Source of the DNA: Gentiana macrophylla
Taxonomy: Eukaryota; Streptophyta; Magnoliopsida; Gentianales; Gentianaceae
Direction of reading: 5' to 3'
NCBI GenBank assembly: GCA_026214975.1
Contig: CM047806.1
Location: forward strand, 81,825,599-81,889,598
Length of the DNA: 64,000 nucleotides
The notes under the pieces were generated by a model. The model did no database searches and was not told the DNA's origin. It saw nothing but the letters and a program-made list of their open reading frames with translations. The stretch's first letter is position 1. Each line of letters begins with the position of its first letter. The position numbers and the translations under genes are program-made. Of this stretch, positions 9,543-21,471 are shown in pieces.

Positions 9543-10758
9543 AAGCGAGGTAACATCTAGTTCACGATCTTCATCTAATGCATCCACATCTAACATTGCA
9601 CAATCCTCTAGTCTCCCATTAGATACAATGAGACCTAGTCCAAAATCTCATGACTAAATTTGATGAAATTGAAAAGAATCATGAAATGCGGAAAAGGAAT
9701 GCAAGGATCTAAGAAAAGAGAATAAGAGGTTAAAGAAAGAAGCTGGATAAAGCAAAACTGAATTAAGTAGTAAGGAGATCTACTTAAATGATCAACAAAA
9801 AGCAGATGATCATACATCTGTTACTAACAGATCAGTTAAGAAAATCTCCTCACCAGTGAAGGTATCCACTGCACCACTAAAAGCACCAGCTTACAAACCC
9901 TCAAAAAGGTTTGGATCCAGATCTGGTCTTGGCTACATGATCGAGGATAAAAATAGGAATAATGGTCAACACCATTCTAAATTGAGAACCACTAGTGGAC
10001 CAAAATTTAGAAAAGGACGGACCATGATTCCAACAGATCATCTGTTCGGTGAAGTCAAAACCCAGTGTAGTGAAAACGACAAATCAAATCCTCATTCCAG
10101 TCCATCAAGAACAACAACCATCCGAAAGGTAAAAGCGGACTTTACCTTCGAGAGGATGATTGAAATGTTGCACCTCCAAAATACAAGAGAAACCATTTCA
10201 CAAAATGCATCATATGTTTAAGAAAAACCAATATGTTCTAGACACATGAAGCAAGAAAGGTTTCTACTGCATATTGGAAAGTGAAGAAGGATGTAAATGC
10301 ACCAAAAGGTGGAGAAAAGTATCGAGAATACCTTGATAAAAATACTAGGAGCTATTATGCTATGCCTTACACATATGAAGTTGATGACTTCAATTATCCA
10401 AAAGAAGACCTTTTGGATACACCCTTGGTATGGGAGGCATGATTGCTATGTGTATGGACCCAAATAGTGTTGGGTACCTAAACTTAATTGTCTGTTTTGT
10501 AGGATGTCCGGTACATAGGCGGTGGATGTTCGGACACATGACGAGAAACAAGAAATGGCTCACTGATTTCAAAGCTTTTGATGGACCCAAAGTCACATTT
10601 GGAGGTAAAGAAAACCCTGGCAATATTAAGGGGAAGGCACAATACTCAAGAACAATCTAAAGATTCAAAATGTGGCATATGTCAAGGACTTAACTTCAAT
10701 CGATGAGCATCGGTCAATTTTGTGACAAAGGCTACAATGTGCACTTCAACAAAGAAGG
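9543..10758 (+). pseudogene. pol: Copia-1 gag-pol linker and aspartic protease remnant
   Basis: 9543-10220 encodes a K/S/E-rich linker (ORF 9856-10221). The protease lies near 10505-10660: the frame gives HMTRNKKWLTDFKAFDGPKV, the conserved block right after the catalytic D-S-G of copia protease. The DSG codons themselves are unreadable here (frame reads CPVHRRWMFG), with CG or GG where CAG would restore the motif. The enzyme would cleave the Gag-Pol polyprotein. Confidence 0.7.
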
Positions 10759-11968
10759 ATGCAAAGTGATTCACAGTCAAACCAACACAGTAGTTCTTGC
10801 GAGGTAGAAGACAAGACAACATGTATGTGGTGGGTGGAAAATAGCCAAAGCGAAACATGTCTACTTGTCAAAAATAAACAATCAACAATTTGGATTTGGC
10901 ATAGAAGATTAAATCACCTAAATTTCAAGACCATCAACAAACTATCAAGGAGCAAGTTAGTTGAAGGCACTTGAAGATCACATTCAAGAAAGAAAGTCTA
11001 TGTGATGCTTGTCGAAAGGAAAACAAATAAAAAGTTCATTCAAGTCAAATCCTCATCAATCTACAACAAGAGTTCTACATACATTACACATGGACTGTTT
11101 GGACCAGTCACACGATAAGTGTGAGTGGTAGAAGTATACTCTTGTAGTGGTGGATGACTTCTCAAAGTTCACCTGGACCATTTTATGAACAAGAAGAAAG
11201 AAACACTCAAGAAGTTGCCAGATTTCTTTGAGAAGACTCGAGAATGAAAAAGAGCTAAAGATTATCAAGATCGGATCGGATAGAGGCCTTGAATTTCTAA
11301 ATGAAATTATCAGAACCTATTGTGAAGAAAATGGAGTGTTACATCAACTATCTGCGGCGAGGAACTCCACAACAAAATGTTGTAGCGAGAAAGAAAAGCA
11401 GAACCATCAAAGAAGCGATCGGGACAATGATATCGAAGCATGCTTACCAAAGAGATTTCAGGGTGAAAGCAAACAAACACGACATGCCATACACAAAAGC
11501 AGATCAATCATCAACAAACATCATGGAAAGACTCCATATGAAATATGGAATGGTAGAAAACCTAATATCTCATATTTTCATATGTTTGGATCAAAATGTT
11601 TTGTCTTAAACAGGAATCATCTGCATACCTTTGATGAGAAGGCTGATGAAGCAATCTTCATGGGATACTCAGACACCAGCAAAGCATTTAGAGTACTCAA
11701 TAAAAGAACCTTGGTGATTGAAGAATCAATACATGTAGTTTTTCATGAACCAAATACAAATGGTGAAGATCTTCAAGATCAAGAAGAGAAAGCAGCACAA
11801 AGGGAAATCTATACAAATGCAACCATACAAACTACCATCCAAAATCATCATTTTGAAAATCAAGAAGAACCACTTACCAATACAACGGATGAAGCACTGA
11901 AGTTGAAGTTCATGCTCGGCATGAAGGTATGGAAGCACCAAGTGAAGAACAAATTCAACCAGATCTAA
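10759..11968 (+). pseudogene. pol: Copia-1 GAG-pre-integrase and integrase
   Basis: Pre-integrase zinc region: IWIWHRRLNHLNFKTINKLS near 10890-10950, with the Cys pair in a shifted frame (LCDACRKGK near 11000). Catalytic core: first Asp in VVVDDFSKFTWT (about 11147), second Asp in IGSDRGLEFLNE (about 11273). The third, Glu-bearing block (TPQQN..) is shifted near 11360-11400. The C-terminal part is open: YEIWNGRKPN, FGSKCFVLN, IFMGYSDTSKAFRV, ending at 11968. Integrase inserts the cDNA; this copy is inactive as read. Confidence 0.85.
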
Positions 11969-11969
11969 A

Positions 11970-13594
11970 TTGGCTAAGAGACCATCTGAAGAACAAGTCA
12001 TTGGAGATATTCACACGAGAGTCGAACAGGAAGACAAGCTGGAGCACATGCTAACTTGCTTTCTATCACAAGTGGAACCCAAGACCATAGATGATGCAAT
12101 CCAAGATGCAGATTGGATCACGACCATGCAAGAAGAACTAAATGAATTTGAAAGAAATGAAGTGCAGGAACTTGTTGACAGACCTGAAATGGCCAACATC
12201 ATTGGTGCAAAATGGGTATTCAGGAACAAGATGGATGAGCAAGGAGCTGTTGTCAGAAACAAAGCAAGGCTAGTTGCAAAAGGCTATTCCCAAGCTGAAG
12301 GAATAGATTATGATGAATCATTTGCACCAGTAGCAAGATTGGAAGCAATCAGACTCTTTCTAGCATTTGCTGCACACAAAGACTTCAAAGTCTATCAAAT
12401 GGATGTAAAGAGTGCATTCCTAAATGGACTTTTGGAAGAAGAAGTTTATGTAGAACAACCTCCTGGATTTCAAATTAAAGGAAAAGAAGACAAAGTATAC
12501 AAACTCAAGAAGGCCCTCTATGGCCTCAAGCAGCACCTAGAGCACGGTATGAAACACTATCACAATTTCTGATCAAGAATGGATTCAACAAAGGAACTAT
12601 TGACAAGACTCTATTCAAACTAGAGGAAGGAGCAAGCACTTTGCTAGTACAAATCTATGTTGATGATATAATCTTTGGATCCGAAGATGAAAAATGTGTG
12701 AGAAATTTGCAAAAACGATGAAGAGCAAATTTAGGATGAGCATGATGGGAGAATTAAACTACTTCCTTGGCCTTCAAGTAAAGCAAATGAAGGATGGCAT
12801 CTTCATTAGTCAAGCCAAGTATACAAGAGACTTGATACACAAATATGGGATAGATACAAGTGGCACAATGAGATACACCAATGTGTGCGAGTCATACTTG
12901 GAAAAGATGAAGGAGGAAAAGATGTTGATCAAGAAAATGTATAGAGGAATTATTGGATCATTATTGTACTTAAGCGCTATGAGACTGACATAGCATTTGC
13001 AGTAGGAGTGTGTGCAAGATTTCAAGCTCAACCAAAAGAATCACATCTTCTAGCAGCTAAAAGGATAATCAAATACTTGAAAAACACTATAAATGTTGGT
13101 ATCCAAAAGATGGAGGATTTAAATTAATATCATATTCAGACTCTGACTATGATGGATGCAAAATAGATAGAAAAAGCACCTCTGGAACATGCCAAATACT
13201 AGGAACCAGACTAGTTTCTTGGTTCAGTAAAAAGCAAAACTCCATATCTACATCAACAACCAAGCGAGAATATATAGCGGCCAGTAGTGTAGTGTTATGC
13301 ACAAATACTTTGGATAAGACAACGACTAAGGGATTATGGAGTGGAAGAGAAAACAATTCCAATCATGTGTGATAACACAAGTGCAATATCTATTATACGA
13401 AAATCGAGATTGCATTCAAGAACAAAGCACATTGATGTAAGACATCATTTCATCGAGAGACCATGTTGAAAAGGGGATGTCATCCTAAAACACATACCCA
13501 TCGAAGATCAATTGGTGACATCTTCACTAAACCACTCGGTTATGAAAGATTCGATAAGCTAAGAAGCGAGTTAGGAATGATTGAAATTGAATAA
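11970..13594 (+). pseudogene. pol: Copia-1 reverse transcriptase and RNase H
   Basis: RVT_2-type RT. Open from 11970 to 12572 with [20 protein letters not shown], the first catalytic Asp in [20 protein letters not shown], and LYGLKQ. A frameshift follows, then the active site IYVDDIIFGSEDEK (about 12655-12695), then ELNYFLGLQVKQMKDGIFIS. RNase H follows (SDSDYDGCKIDRKSTSGTCQ near 13140, then CDNTSAISI, then RTKHIDVRHHF) to the stop at 13592. The YVDD motif is intact but several frameshifts break the protein. Confidence 0.9.
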
Positions 13595-14208
13595 GTATCA
13601 AATAGCGGCTAAGCGGAGTAATCGGCTAAGTGACTTCATTAAGCGGTACGACCTTTGCCGTTACGAGGAGATGCATCAAGTAAGGCATCGGTATCCGGCG
13701 AAGGTAACTTAAGCGATTGTTAGGAGCAGATTAAATGGAGCACTCGATGAAGAACTTATCGGATCGGCTAAGTGACCACCAAGGCACTTCACGAAATAAA
13801 GACTTAGATAAATTAAAAGTGTGAACAAAATCAATTACGATTACACGTGGAGAATAAGGAAATTATGGATGATTATTTACGTACACACGTGGCGATCAAC
13901 TTATGATCATGGAGGTAATTATATTATTTTTGAATTATAAACTCCTCGATTCCCGGGCTCTATCATTACTTACCTCAAACCACTCCCCCATTCCACTCGA
14001 ATATCACGATTTGCATACACAAAATCACGCCATTATGTCACAAAATCCTTCCATTTTCAAAACCACGTTCACACTACCCAAATCACACTATATAAACAGA
14101 CTTAGAGATTTTCAGAATTCTTTACCCTCTCTTGCAAATTACAAACCCAATCTCTCTTGCAAATTGCAAAACTTGAAGAACTCCTTCCTAAACATCTATC
14201 TATTATCA
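13595..14208 (+). other. Spacer between Copia-1 pol and third ORF
   Basis: No conserved domain. Contains several GGCTAAGTGA-like short repeats and a possible leader for the third ORF (CACTATATAAACAGA near 14086-14100, a TATA-like string about 110 bp upstream of ATG 14209). Confidence 0.5.
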
Positions 14209-16216
14209 ATGGCTTCATCTTCCACAATTTCTCCCACTGAAAAATACTACGAAAAATAAATCATCAACTGGTTCGTTTTCAAACTGAACACTATCTATCG
14301 TTTTGTGATAATGATGCAAAAGCTCAACGCTTGGTTGATTGTTGTTCAAATTTGGGGTGATGACTTTTCTAAATCCCCAATTACGGGAATCGCTATGAAA
14401 ACTGATCGCGTCGGAAAAATGCCAAGTTTGTGCCCGACACAAAGAAAAGCGAGGTCATTGCATAAAAGTTCAATTTTTGGGAAAGAGATAGTCATAACCC
14501 CTGGACTTCTCAATAGGTTCCTACAATTACCAATGATAGGCCCACACAATGTCAAGTTTGTGCTGGACTAACATCACAAAGTGCAATTTGAGATAGCCAA
14601 AAATCCGAGGAAAAACAAAAAACATACAATCTACCTAGATCAACACTCAAACTTCCGTTTGCCGAGTTTGCACCGATCATCACCAAGAATATCGAAGGTA
14701 GAAAAGGATCCATGGAAAAACCTGACTGAGGTTCGGATCAGATTGATGGCCATCATCTATGAACGCATCAAATTCGACTGGGCAACTTTTGTATTCAATA
14801 GACTAAAGGATCAGATACAAAAGGAATTTGACCTTTCAATTACTGCACCAAACAAGGGTTTGCAGAAGAAAGGTGATTTCTGGGAAAAGAAATCATACGG
14901 ATTCCCTCTTCAACACCTGTTCAACGCATTGAACGTGAAACCCACAAATCTGCAGTCCCCACACAAGTCAAAGACGATGTTCACTTACATCAAGGCTTCC
15001 ATGAAGCCCAAACCCATAACTGGGAGCAAAAGAAAGCGACTGAAGGCGTGTAGATCGAGAGTGGGACGAAGAACCAAATCCAGCACAGCGCATGAAAACA
15101 TCTCTCCGCTGGAACCAAAGAACTTAATTGACTCTGTGACAATCGGTGATGACACAGAAGCGAGAAGAAGAAAAGCAACAAGAGGAAATCACCTACCAGA
15201 GGAAGGTGAAGAAGGATATAGAATCACTTCATCTCAAGAGGAGGAGATACATGAGGAAGAAGATGAGTCAGAAGATGAACGTTCAGAAGGAGGAAATCTT
15301 AAAGCAATTCAAGAAGATTTGGGGATTTCTGATGATGAATTGACTCTCCCAGAAGTGCATTTCAAAAGCACAGGCAAAGTTGACAACCAGCTAAGTGAGC
15401 CAGCTGATAAAGTTCACTCGGCCCGAACTTGTCAACTCCCCACAATTGCACAAGGGGAGCAGTGGTAGATGAAGCGATCCACACTCAACAAGAAACAGAT
15501 GGAAGAAAAGAAGAAGAAGCACAAAATGAGAAGGAAGAGGAAGAAGAAGAAAAAGAAGAAATTGAAGTGGAAAATGAGAAGAAGCAAGGTAAAGATCTTG
15601 AAATTTGGCTGATGGGGATGAAGAGGATGTTCATGTGGCACGGAAGAAATTGATCGAGAGAGAGTCTTCAATCTGGACATTCAACCCCTCATTGTGGACA
15701 TGGAACGGCAATATTACAAAGAGCAAAACACGAAGAACGCCTTAAGGAGTGAAGCAACCTCCTTCAATCACAAGATTGAGGCTCTCATCGACCATATCAA
15801 GATCCAAGATGAGGTCATGGAGAGACAAGGAAATTTACTTTGCAACTTCTGACAAATCATCCTCATCATGTCCAAACCAATCTTGAGTTCCTTGTGAAAC
15901 AAGCGACAATAATCTCAAACCATTTGTGGACACTCTAAATGCTCACACTCAACAAATTCAGCGTCTGGATGAGATAGTGGTGCATTCGGCAAGCATTTGG
16001 ACTTTCGAATCAAAGTTGGTGAGGCCAACAACAAAAAATCTTGGAGAAAAGTATGGCCCTCTCCACGAGTCTGCAGCGACAATTGCGGACTTGAAACACG
16101 TTTTGATCTTTGCCACAAAGGGGAAGGAAACTCAAAGCACGAGAGCTCGAGTGGAAATGAAAAAGGCGAGCAAAGGCAAGGATAGCAAAGTCAAAGCATC
16201 GAGTTTGAAGAAATGA
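14209..16216 (+). pseudogene. Copia-1 third ORF (env-position), plant-transposon-protein-like with coiled coil
   Basis: Starts at ATG 14209 (MASSSTISPTEKYYEK) with an early stop at 14257, then continues in several frames to 16216. The region around 14470 reads GKEIVITPGLLNRFLQLP, typical of the 'putative plant transposon protein' domain. A 295-codon open stretch (14581-15468) is basic (KPITGSKRKRLKACRSRVGR) then very acidic (EEEIHEEEDESEDERSEGG). The last part (15650-16216) has helical, coiled-coil-like composition and a K-rich end. SIRE elements are known for an ORF at this position; no signal peptide or membrane segment is visible, so an envelope role is not supported. Confidence 0.65.
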
Positions 16217-16402
16217 AGAAGTAAACCGATTACTGTTGCTTAATTCAATTAATTTTATCATTTTCCTTTGTCGTTTAAATAAAAGATGCAATATCTTATT
16301 GCCTGAGATGGATGAATAAAATTGTTGAGTTTTTATTCAGATTGTTTATTATGAAATTTTTGATTACTTATGTTCGAGGCTTATGAGGGTTTTGGCATCA
16401 TC

Positions 16403-16415
16403 AAAAAGGGGAAAT
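16403..16415 (+). other. Copia-1 polypurine tract
   Basis: AAAAAGGGGAAAT directly before the 3' LTR start TGTTAGGAAC. Confidence 0.85.
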
Positions 16416-17834
16416 TGTTAGGAACATTTTATTATGTTTTGATGATGGCCATACTATTTGTTATAGCAAGCACTGAAATAAGTTAGAACTCTCTGTATAA
16501 GTCTTTACTTAGAGACCCGACATGTTGTATAAGTTAGGTCAGACAAGTATTGTACTAGTTGGTAGGACGGCAAAGCAAAAGCAGATATTCGGCAAAGTGA
16601 AGCCCGACAAAGCACCCAGCAGAAAAGTAATGAAGACATTATGGTCTGACTTATAACCAAGGAAGTCTGTGATGACCTTGGATAAGTCTAAGTTATGTTT
16701 TTAAGTGATGAAACTCAATGTTCAAATATGGTGTACACTGGTCTCACCCAAATCAAGGATCGTGAAGTACAAAGACTCTCCTAATACTAGAACAAAGAAG
16801 GAAATAGTGAATCGGTTGAGTAGACTGACCTTCGGCAAAGTGAAAACAAAACAGCGAAGAAAGAACTAACGGCTAAGTCAGAAGGCTCACTCAACCGTTC
16901 TGAAAACGGTGAAGTAACACTTACGATCAGATTTGATATATATGTTGAAGATCTGAAGATCATGCATTAAATGCAAAATCAATAGAGGATCAATCAGGAC
17001 GGATTTTACGCTATACGTTTGAAGAAAGAATCCGATCACTTTGAAATCAAGGAGAATACAATTAAGGGGAATCAAGAATAAAATCAAGGATTATTCCTCA
17101 TTAATATAGCCAATATGACGGAATTTCAAAACCAAAGTTACTCAAGGCTATAAATAGAAGGCATTGTGAGAAAAACAAACAACGATTGAAAAAGGAGAAA
17201 TCAAGCAGAAACTCTGTCAATTTGAAAAGCCCTCTCTCTGAACTTACAAGGATACATCTAGTGATCAACTCAAATATCAGAACTACAAAGTCATACTCAG
17301 GCGAGATTGATCAAGCAAGTGTGTGAATCACATTCACATCAAATGAAGCAAACTTGAATCGGAGGCAATCGAGAAGGAGTTGAATCTGTGATAGATGTTG
17401 AAGGATCTTGATCTTAAGGAGCAAAGAAAGGAATTTGAATCATGAAAGGCATTGCGAGTCAAGGAGTGATAGTCTTGTAGATTGTGAAGCTTGGGAAGCC
17501 AAGGACAATCATACTATTGTATCAGTGAAAACAATAGTGAATTCCTCCAATCATCACAGGAGAAGAGTGGATTAAGGGATTACACCACCCTGAACCACTA
17601 TAAGCCTTGTATCAATTTAATTTCTGCAATTTACTTTACAGCATTCATTTAATTTGCATACATCAAAATTTACATCTGTGACTGTCTAAACAGATTTGAA
17701 AACAATATAGTAAGAATGGACTTATCCATTTGCCCAAAAGCTTTTAAACAAAGAAAAGTTTTGAAACTCCACTATAGTCATTCACCACCCCCCCCCCCCT
17801 TTGACTATAGTTTCACCCTTCTCTGGGACCAACA
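16416..17834 (+). repeat. Copia-1 3' LTR
   Basis: TGTTAGGAAC...GGGACCAACA, 1419 bp. The second half matches window positions 1-954. Contains TATAAATA at 17149 and a C11-12 run near 17790. Confidence 0.93.
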
Positions 17835-18422
17835 AACCACAACTACTCCCGTCTCCAAGTCGGTTTCTGAGCAATTAGCATAAAATTCCCGAACAAGGGA
17901 GCCATTGACCGGGGTAGGCGGGATAGTCATCAAGGCATCCCATTTCCGGTCCTTTAGCAACTTGATGAACCCCGGATCCACCTTAGCCTCCGATGTAGCC
18001 CTCTCAATCAACATAGTCCTTGAGAAATAGTGTTTGGTATAAGCATCATGGGCTCTAGGGTTCACAAATCTTCGAGGCATTGGCATAGGGACTACGGTTT
18101 TCGATTTCTTTCTAGGTTGTGCCCTAGGTTCAACCGGTTCCTCTTCCCGAGGAGCATCCACAGTCTCCTCAACCCTAGATGATGCTCCACCTCTCTGAGC
18201 CCTAGGCATCCGTACCAATGGAATATCATCATCCGTCTCAGACTCCGAGGTTGGCTCATCCCTCAAAGTTGCCCTAGTTTGGGTGGCCCTATGGGGTTGC
18301 CCTTGAATGCTAACACCTCGGTTTGGATCAACTAAGGTGGGGTCAAACTCTTTACGCTTCTTTCCGGCCTCCCTGGCCACATCCTTACCATGTCTCTTGA
18401 CTACCGCCTTCTTATGGACCAT
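17835..18422 (-). CDS. Athila-1 env-position ORF, truncated by Copia-1
   Basis: ATG at 18422 (MVHKKAVVKRHGKDVAREAG), open for about 196 codons until the Copia-1 LTR. Residues 1-130 are basic, then proline/acid-rich. Residues ~120-195 match the plant-transposon-protein type: RFVNPRAHDAYTKHY, then NGSLVREFYANCSETDLETG. No signal peptide or transmembrane segment is seen in the part present. The rest would be beyond the left edge. A TATA box, palindrome cluster and possible leader intron lie upstream, so it may have had its own transcript. Confidence 0.75.
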
Positions 18423-19001
18423 GATTCAATCCTAGACTAAACCAAAACAATCCCAAATCAAAACAAGGTACCCGTTTAACATCCAAATCGGGATTTCAAA
18501 ACAACCAAACCACAAACCATAGCCATCAGCAGCACCAAAAAACCCATGCATCATCCATCACAACACCATAACACAGTAACAGAGTAGAAAGAAACCACAA
18601 AACCAGAAGAAAAAAAAACGAATTAAGGTAATATTCAAGGGAATGAGCCGACCCAAAGATCGAACTCGCAAAAACGTTAATAAAATCTAGAAAAGTTGTT
18701 ACTAACTTACCAAGTAAGGTGAGTAGATGCTGATCGAGATGAAAACCAGTCCAAACAACACCAATTTGGCTCCCAAAATTGCATCTTTTTCTCAAAAAGT
18801 CAGACTGAAGAGGGCTCTGATTCTCCAAAAAGATGGTGTGTTGGGGAATTTGGCTTTGAAAATCGAAGAGAGGGGAGCAAGATCGGTCTATAGCACTTTG
18901 AATCGCTTGAAATGGTTTAGAATCGAAGATTCTAGGGCAAAAGGAGGGGAAAAAGTCGGTTTTCGCGTTTGAAATCCAGAAAAATGAGGGTTCATGGACG
19001 G
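18423..19001 (-). other. Leader of the Athila-1 env-position ORF with probable 5' UTR intron
   Basis: On the minus strand, donor GTAAGT at 18711 and acceptor ...TTTAGTCTAG ending at 18432 bound a T-rich 280-bp intron. The ATG follows 9 nt after the acceptor. The segment before it (19000-18712) is pyrimidine-rich untranslated sequence. Splicing is predicted from consensus only. Confidence 0.5.
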
Positions 19002-19007
19002 AGGGGG

Positions 19008-19230
19008 TATATATAGACAGATGTGGGACGCTCGTCCAACTCAGTGGATGGGCGACCAGCTGGGAAATTATATGAACTGGACGGGCGTCCTATTTGTCAG
19101 ACGCTCGTCCAAACATTTGAAAAGCGAAACGAGATTGGAGGAAATAATCGGACGGGCGTCCAAAATGTTGGACGGGCGTCCAAGAGATACTACGAAGGCG
19201 ACGGACGTCCAGAACTCTAGACGGGCGTCC
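19008..19230 (-). promoter_or_regulatory. Internal promoter: palindrome cluster plus TATA box
   Basis: TATATATAG at 19008-19016 (minus-strand TATA). Upstream on that strand, 19026-19230 holds about eight copies of GGACG-SS-CGTCC or close variants, three perfect (19079, 19150, 19170). The same arrangement is in the LTR promoter at 27663-27950. Confidence 0.6.
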
Positions 19231-19384
19231 AATGCAGTTGCTCAACAAAATTATCAAATTTTCATGCCATTTAAATTCAAATAAGCCGTTTCTCATTAAA
19301 CTTAAATAAAACTTCAAAAATACAAATAGAAATCAACGAAGTACATAAAATTACTAGAAAATAAGTAAAAACAAATAGAAAACA

Positions 19385-19432
19385 GTGGGTTGCCTCCCAC
19401 CAAGCGCTTTTGTTTTACGTCGTTTGCTCGAC
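19385..19432 (-). other. Post-stop double hairpin motif (copy 2)
   Basis: On the minus strand GTCG-AGCAAA-CGAC (19432-19419) then GTGGG-AGGCAA-CCCAC (19400-19385). It begins 17 nt after the stop of the ORF ending at 19450. Confidence 0.85.
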
Positions 19433-19449
19433 GAAACAACCTAACAACG

Positions 19450-19848
19450 CTAGTCATCGTAAATTTCCGACCAATCTATCACCCGGATAAGACGGCGGAG
19501 CATGTAAATCGCCGGAGGGAAGTCATACTTATATTGCAAACCCCAGTCCTCACCAGCTACATCAACACCTCGAAAATGTTCAGCTTGCAGCACTAGCGCT
19601 AAGTCTGTCAGCATCGGATCATTCAGGATTGTGTATGGACGTCCTAGAGCTGCCTGCAACTCCTCAGTAGTGAAGTCTCCACCTCCCGAACAGCGGGGAA
19701 CAATAAGAACATATGTGACAGTCCTGATGCGGGTACTAATATCAAAATCTACGTGCAACACTAAAGTCCCTCCCGGTCCGTCATCTACAGTGATAAGTGG
19801 GATCCTCCTAAGGAAAGGTAACTCCTCTGGTAGAACTCCGAAATCCAT
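19450..19848 (-). CDS. Athila-1 post-pol small ORF, unknown protein
   Basis: ATG at 19848 (MDFGVLPEELPFLRRIPLIT) gives 132 codons; the frame is open slightly further upstream from a TTG. The protein is mixed alpha/beta in composition, slightly acidic, without membrane segments, and ends DWSEIYDD. I do not recognise a family. It lies between two copies of the post-stop hairpin motif, after integrase and before the env-position ORF, and has no in-frame stops despite the decay of pol. Confidence 0.6.
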   Translation of the reverse strand: MDFGVLPEELPFLRRIPLITVDDGPGGTLVLHVDFDISTRIRTVTYVLIVPRCSGGGDFTTEELQAALGRPYTILNDPMLTDLALVLQAEHFRGVDVAGEDWGLQYKYDFPPAIYMLRRLIRVIDWSEIYDD

Positions 19849-19960
19849 ATCTAGAAAGCACAACTAACTGACAGATATAAACAAAAGCAAAACTTAGTAA
19901 ACTAAACTTAAATACTAAAACTACAAAAGCATAAATCAAAAACAACTAATATAACGATAT

Positions 19961-20007
19961 CTAGGTTGCCCCCTAGTGGCGCTTTTGGTTAATGTCGTTA
20001 GCTCGAC
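19961..20007 (-). other. Post-stop double hairpin motif (copy 3)
   Basis: On the minus strand GTCG-AGCTAA-CGAC (20007-19994) then CTAGG-GGGCAA-CCTAG (19976-19961). It begins 12 nt after the integrase stop at 20020. The second stem differs from copies 1 and 2 by compensating changes. Confidence 0.85.
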
Positions 20008-20019
20008 ACCGCTTAAAGC

Positions 20020-21471
20020 TCAGCCTGGATCAGGCCATTTGACTTTTCTGCCAGCCACTACCTCATCTAAACTCGGGTCAGTAGTTCGGCTGCAGAAACA
20101 ACACTTAACGCATGGGGTGAAATCTTTGATAGCTTTCCAAACACGTTTAAACTTCCCCATAGTTGACTTCTTCTTCTTCTGAGCCCTCTGATGACGTTTC
20201 AACTGACGCTCCCTCTCATACTCTTCCATATCCCAACTACCTGCTAGAACTTCCTCAGATCGACCACTACCTCCATCCTCTGAAAATAGGTCGGGTGAAA
20301 ACTCGTCAAATTCTTTGACTTCCTTAGTACCACACCCGAGGATATCGAGGAAACGAACAATCAAAGGCTTTTCCTTGGGTTCACCAATGTAGTGCTTACA
20401 CCTTTGACCATTTACTCGAAACGGTTGGTCACCATAACCGCGTAGTTCTAGAACACCTCCGGGAATAACTTGGAGAATCTCAAAGGGACCGGACCATCGT
20501 GTCCTTAACTTTCCAGGAAACAGATGTAGCCTGGAATTATACAGAAGAACTTGTTCCCCGACTTGAAATTATCTCTTCTTAATCTTGGCGTCATGGAGGA
20601 GTTTCATCTTATCTTTGCTAATCCCTGGCGCTTTCGTGAGGCACTGGAGTGCGAATTCGTCCAACTCATGCAATGCTGCTGCGGTTGGTGCTTACTACAA
20701 GATTGGGAATCAAAGTTCGAAACTTTGTAGCCCAATAAGCTCTATGCTCTAATTATTGGCGGATGACATGGCTTACCATAAACCATTTGATATGGAGATG
20801 TACCCATAGGAGTCTTATAGGCGGTTACATGACGTCGATACATCATCCAATTTCAAACTCGGTCTTTCCTATGATTGTAACCGCTTTTTCCAGGATTTTC
20901 TTAATGCTCTGGTTGCTTCTTTCAACGACCGCTAGTCATCGGGTGATATGGTGTGCTGTCTTATGGCGAACACCATACTTTTGAACACTTTTTCTAAGGG
21001 TCGGTTGCGAGAAATGTGTCCTTCATCACTGATCAAGGCATGCGGACATCCAAACCTCACGAAGATGTTTTTCTTTAGAAATTTCATGACCGTCTTATGA
21101 TCATTGTGAGGAGTGGCTTGAGCCTCTACCCATTTCGACACGTAATCCACACAGACTAAGATGTATTTGTTACCACAAGATGATGGGAATGGTCCTATAA
21201 AATCGATACCCCATACATCAAAGACTTCGCATTCTAGGATGGGTTTCAATGGCATGTCAAAACGCCTTGTTAGAGTACCGGTTCTTTGGCATCTATCACA
21301 CGCTTTACAGAAAGCTTCTGTATCTTTAAAGATCGTAGGCCAATAGAAACCGGATTGGAAGATCTTAGCAACGGTTTTCCACGGACCAAAGTGACCTCGG
21401 TGGGTCCACGTGGCTTTGCTCAATGATATCGCGTTGCTCGGATTCGGAACACATCTTCTAAGCGAGACCAT
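20020..21471 (-). pseudogene. pol: Athila-1 integrase
   Basis: Zinc-binding N-terminus: HRGHFGPWKT and CKACDRCQRTG. Core: first Asp in VWGIDFIGPFPSS, second Asp in ALISDEGHISRNR, where the expected G-T-H-F-C block is damaged. The Glu region near 20930 is shifted. A GPY-type C-terminal region continues through 20760-20400 in other frames (YKTPMGTSPYQMVYGK; RWSGPFEILQVIPGGVLE). The tail (20364-20020) is open and basic with a Cys cluster (CVKCCFCS). Stop TGA at 20022-20020, followed 12 nt later by the hairpin motif. Confidence 0.88.

Larger units (their letters stand above)
1..17834 (+). mobile_element. Copia-1, SIRE-like Ty1/copia retrotransposon (5' end outside window, carries nested element B)
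   Basis: The direct repeats at 1-954 and 16416-17834 are its LTRs. Between them lie a PBS-like site, gag, protease, integrase, RT, RNase H and a third ORF, in the Ty1/copia order (protease and integrase before RT). Long LTRs (about 1.42 kb) and an extra ORF after pol point to the SIRE/Maximus lineage; this lineage call is inference. The element is split by element B at 1262-8519. It sits in the env-position ORF of Athila-1, whose sequence resumes at 17835. All coding parts carry frameshifts, many of which look like consensus artefacts at CHG sites rather than old decay. Confidence 0.9.

Noticed and set aside
17835..18422. Retroviral-type envelope protein
   Set aside because: No signal peptide, membrane segment or furin-like site in the part present; matches a plant transposon-protein domain instead.
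19026..19284. ORFs reading DGRPS-like repeats in the palindrome clusters
   Set aside because: The peptide repeat is only a translation of the GGACGGGCGTCC palindromes, which also occur untranslated in the LTR and leader.
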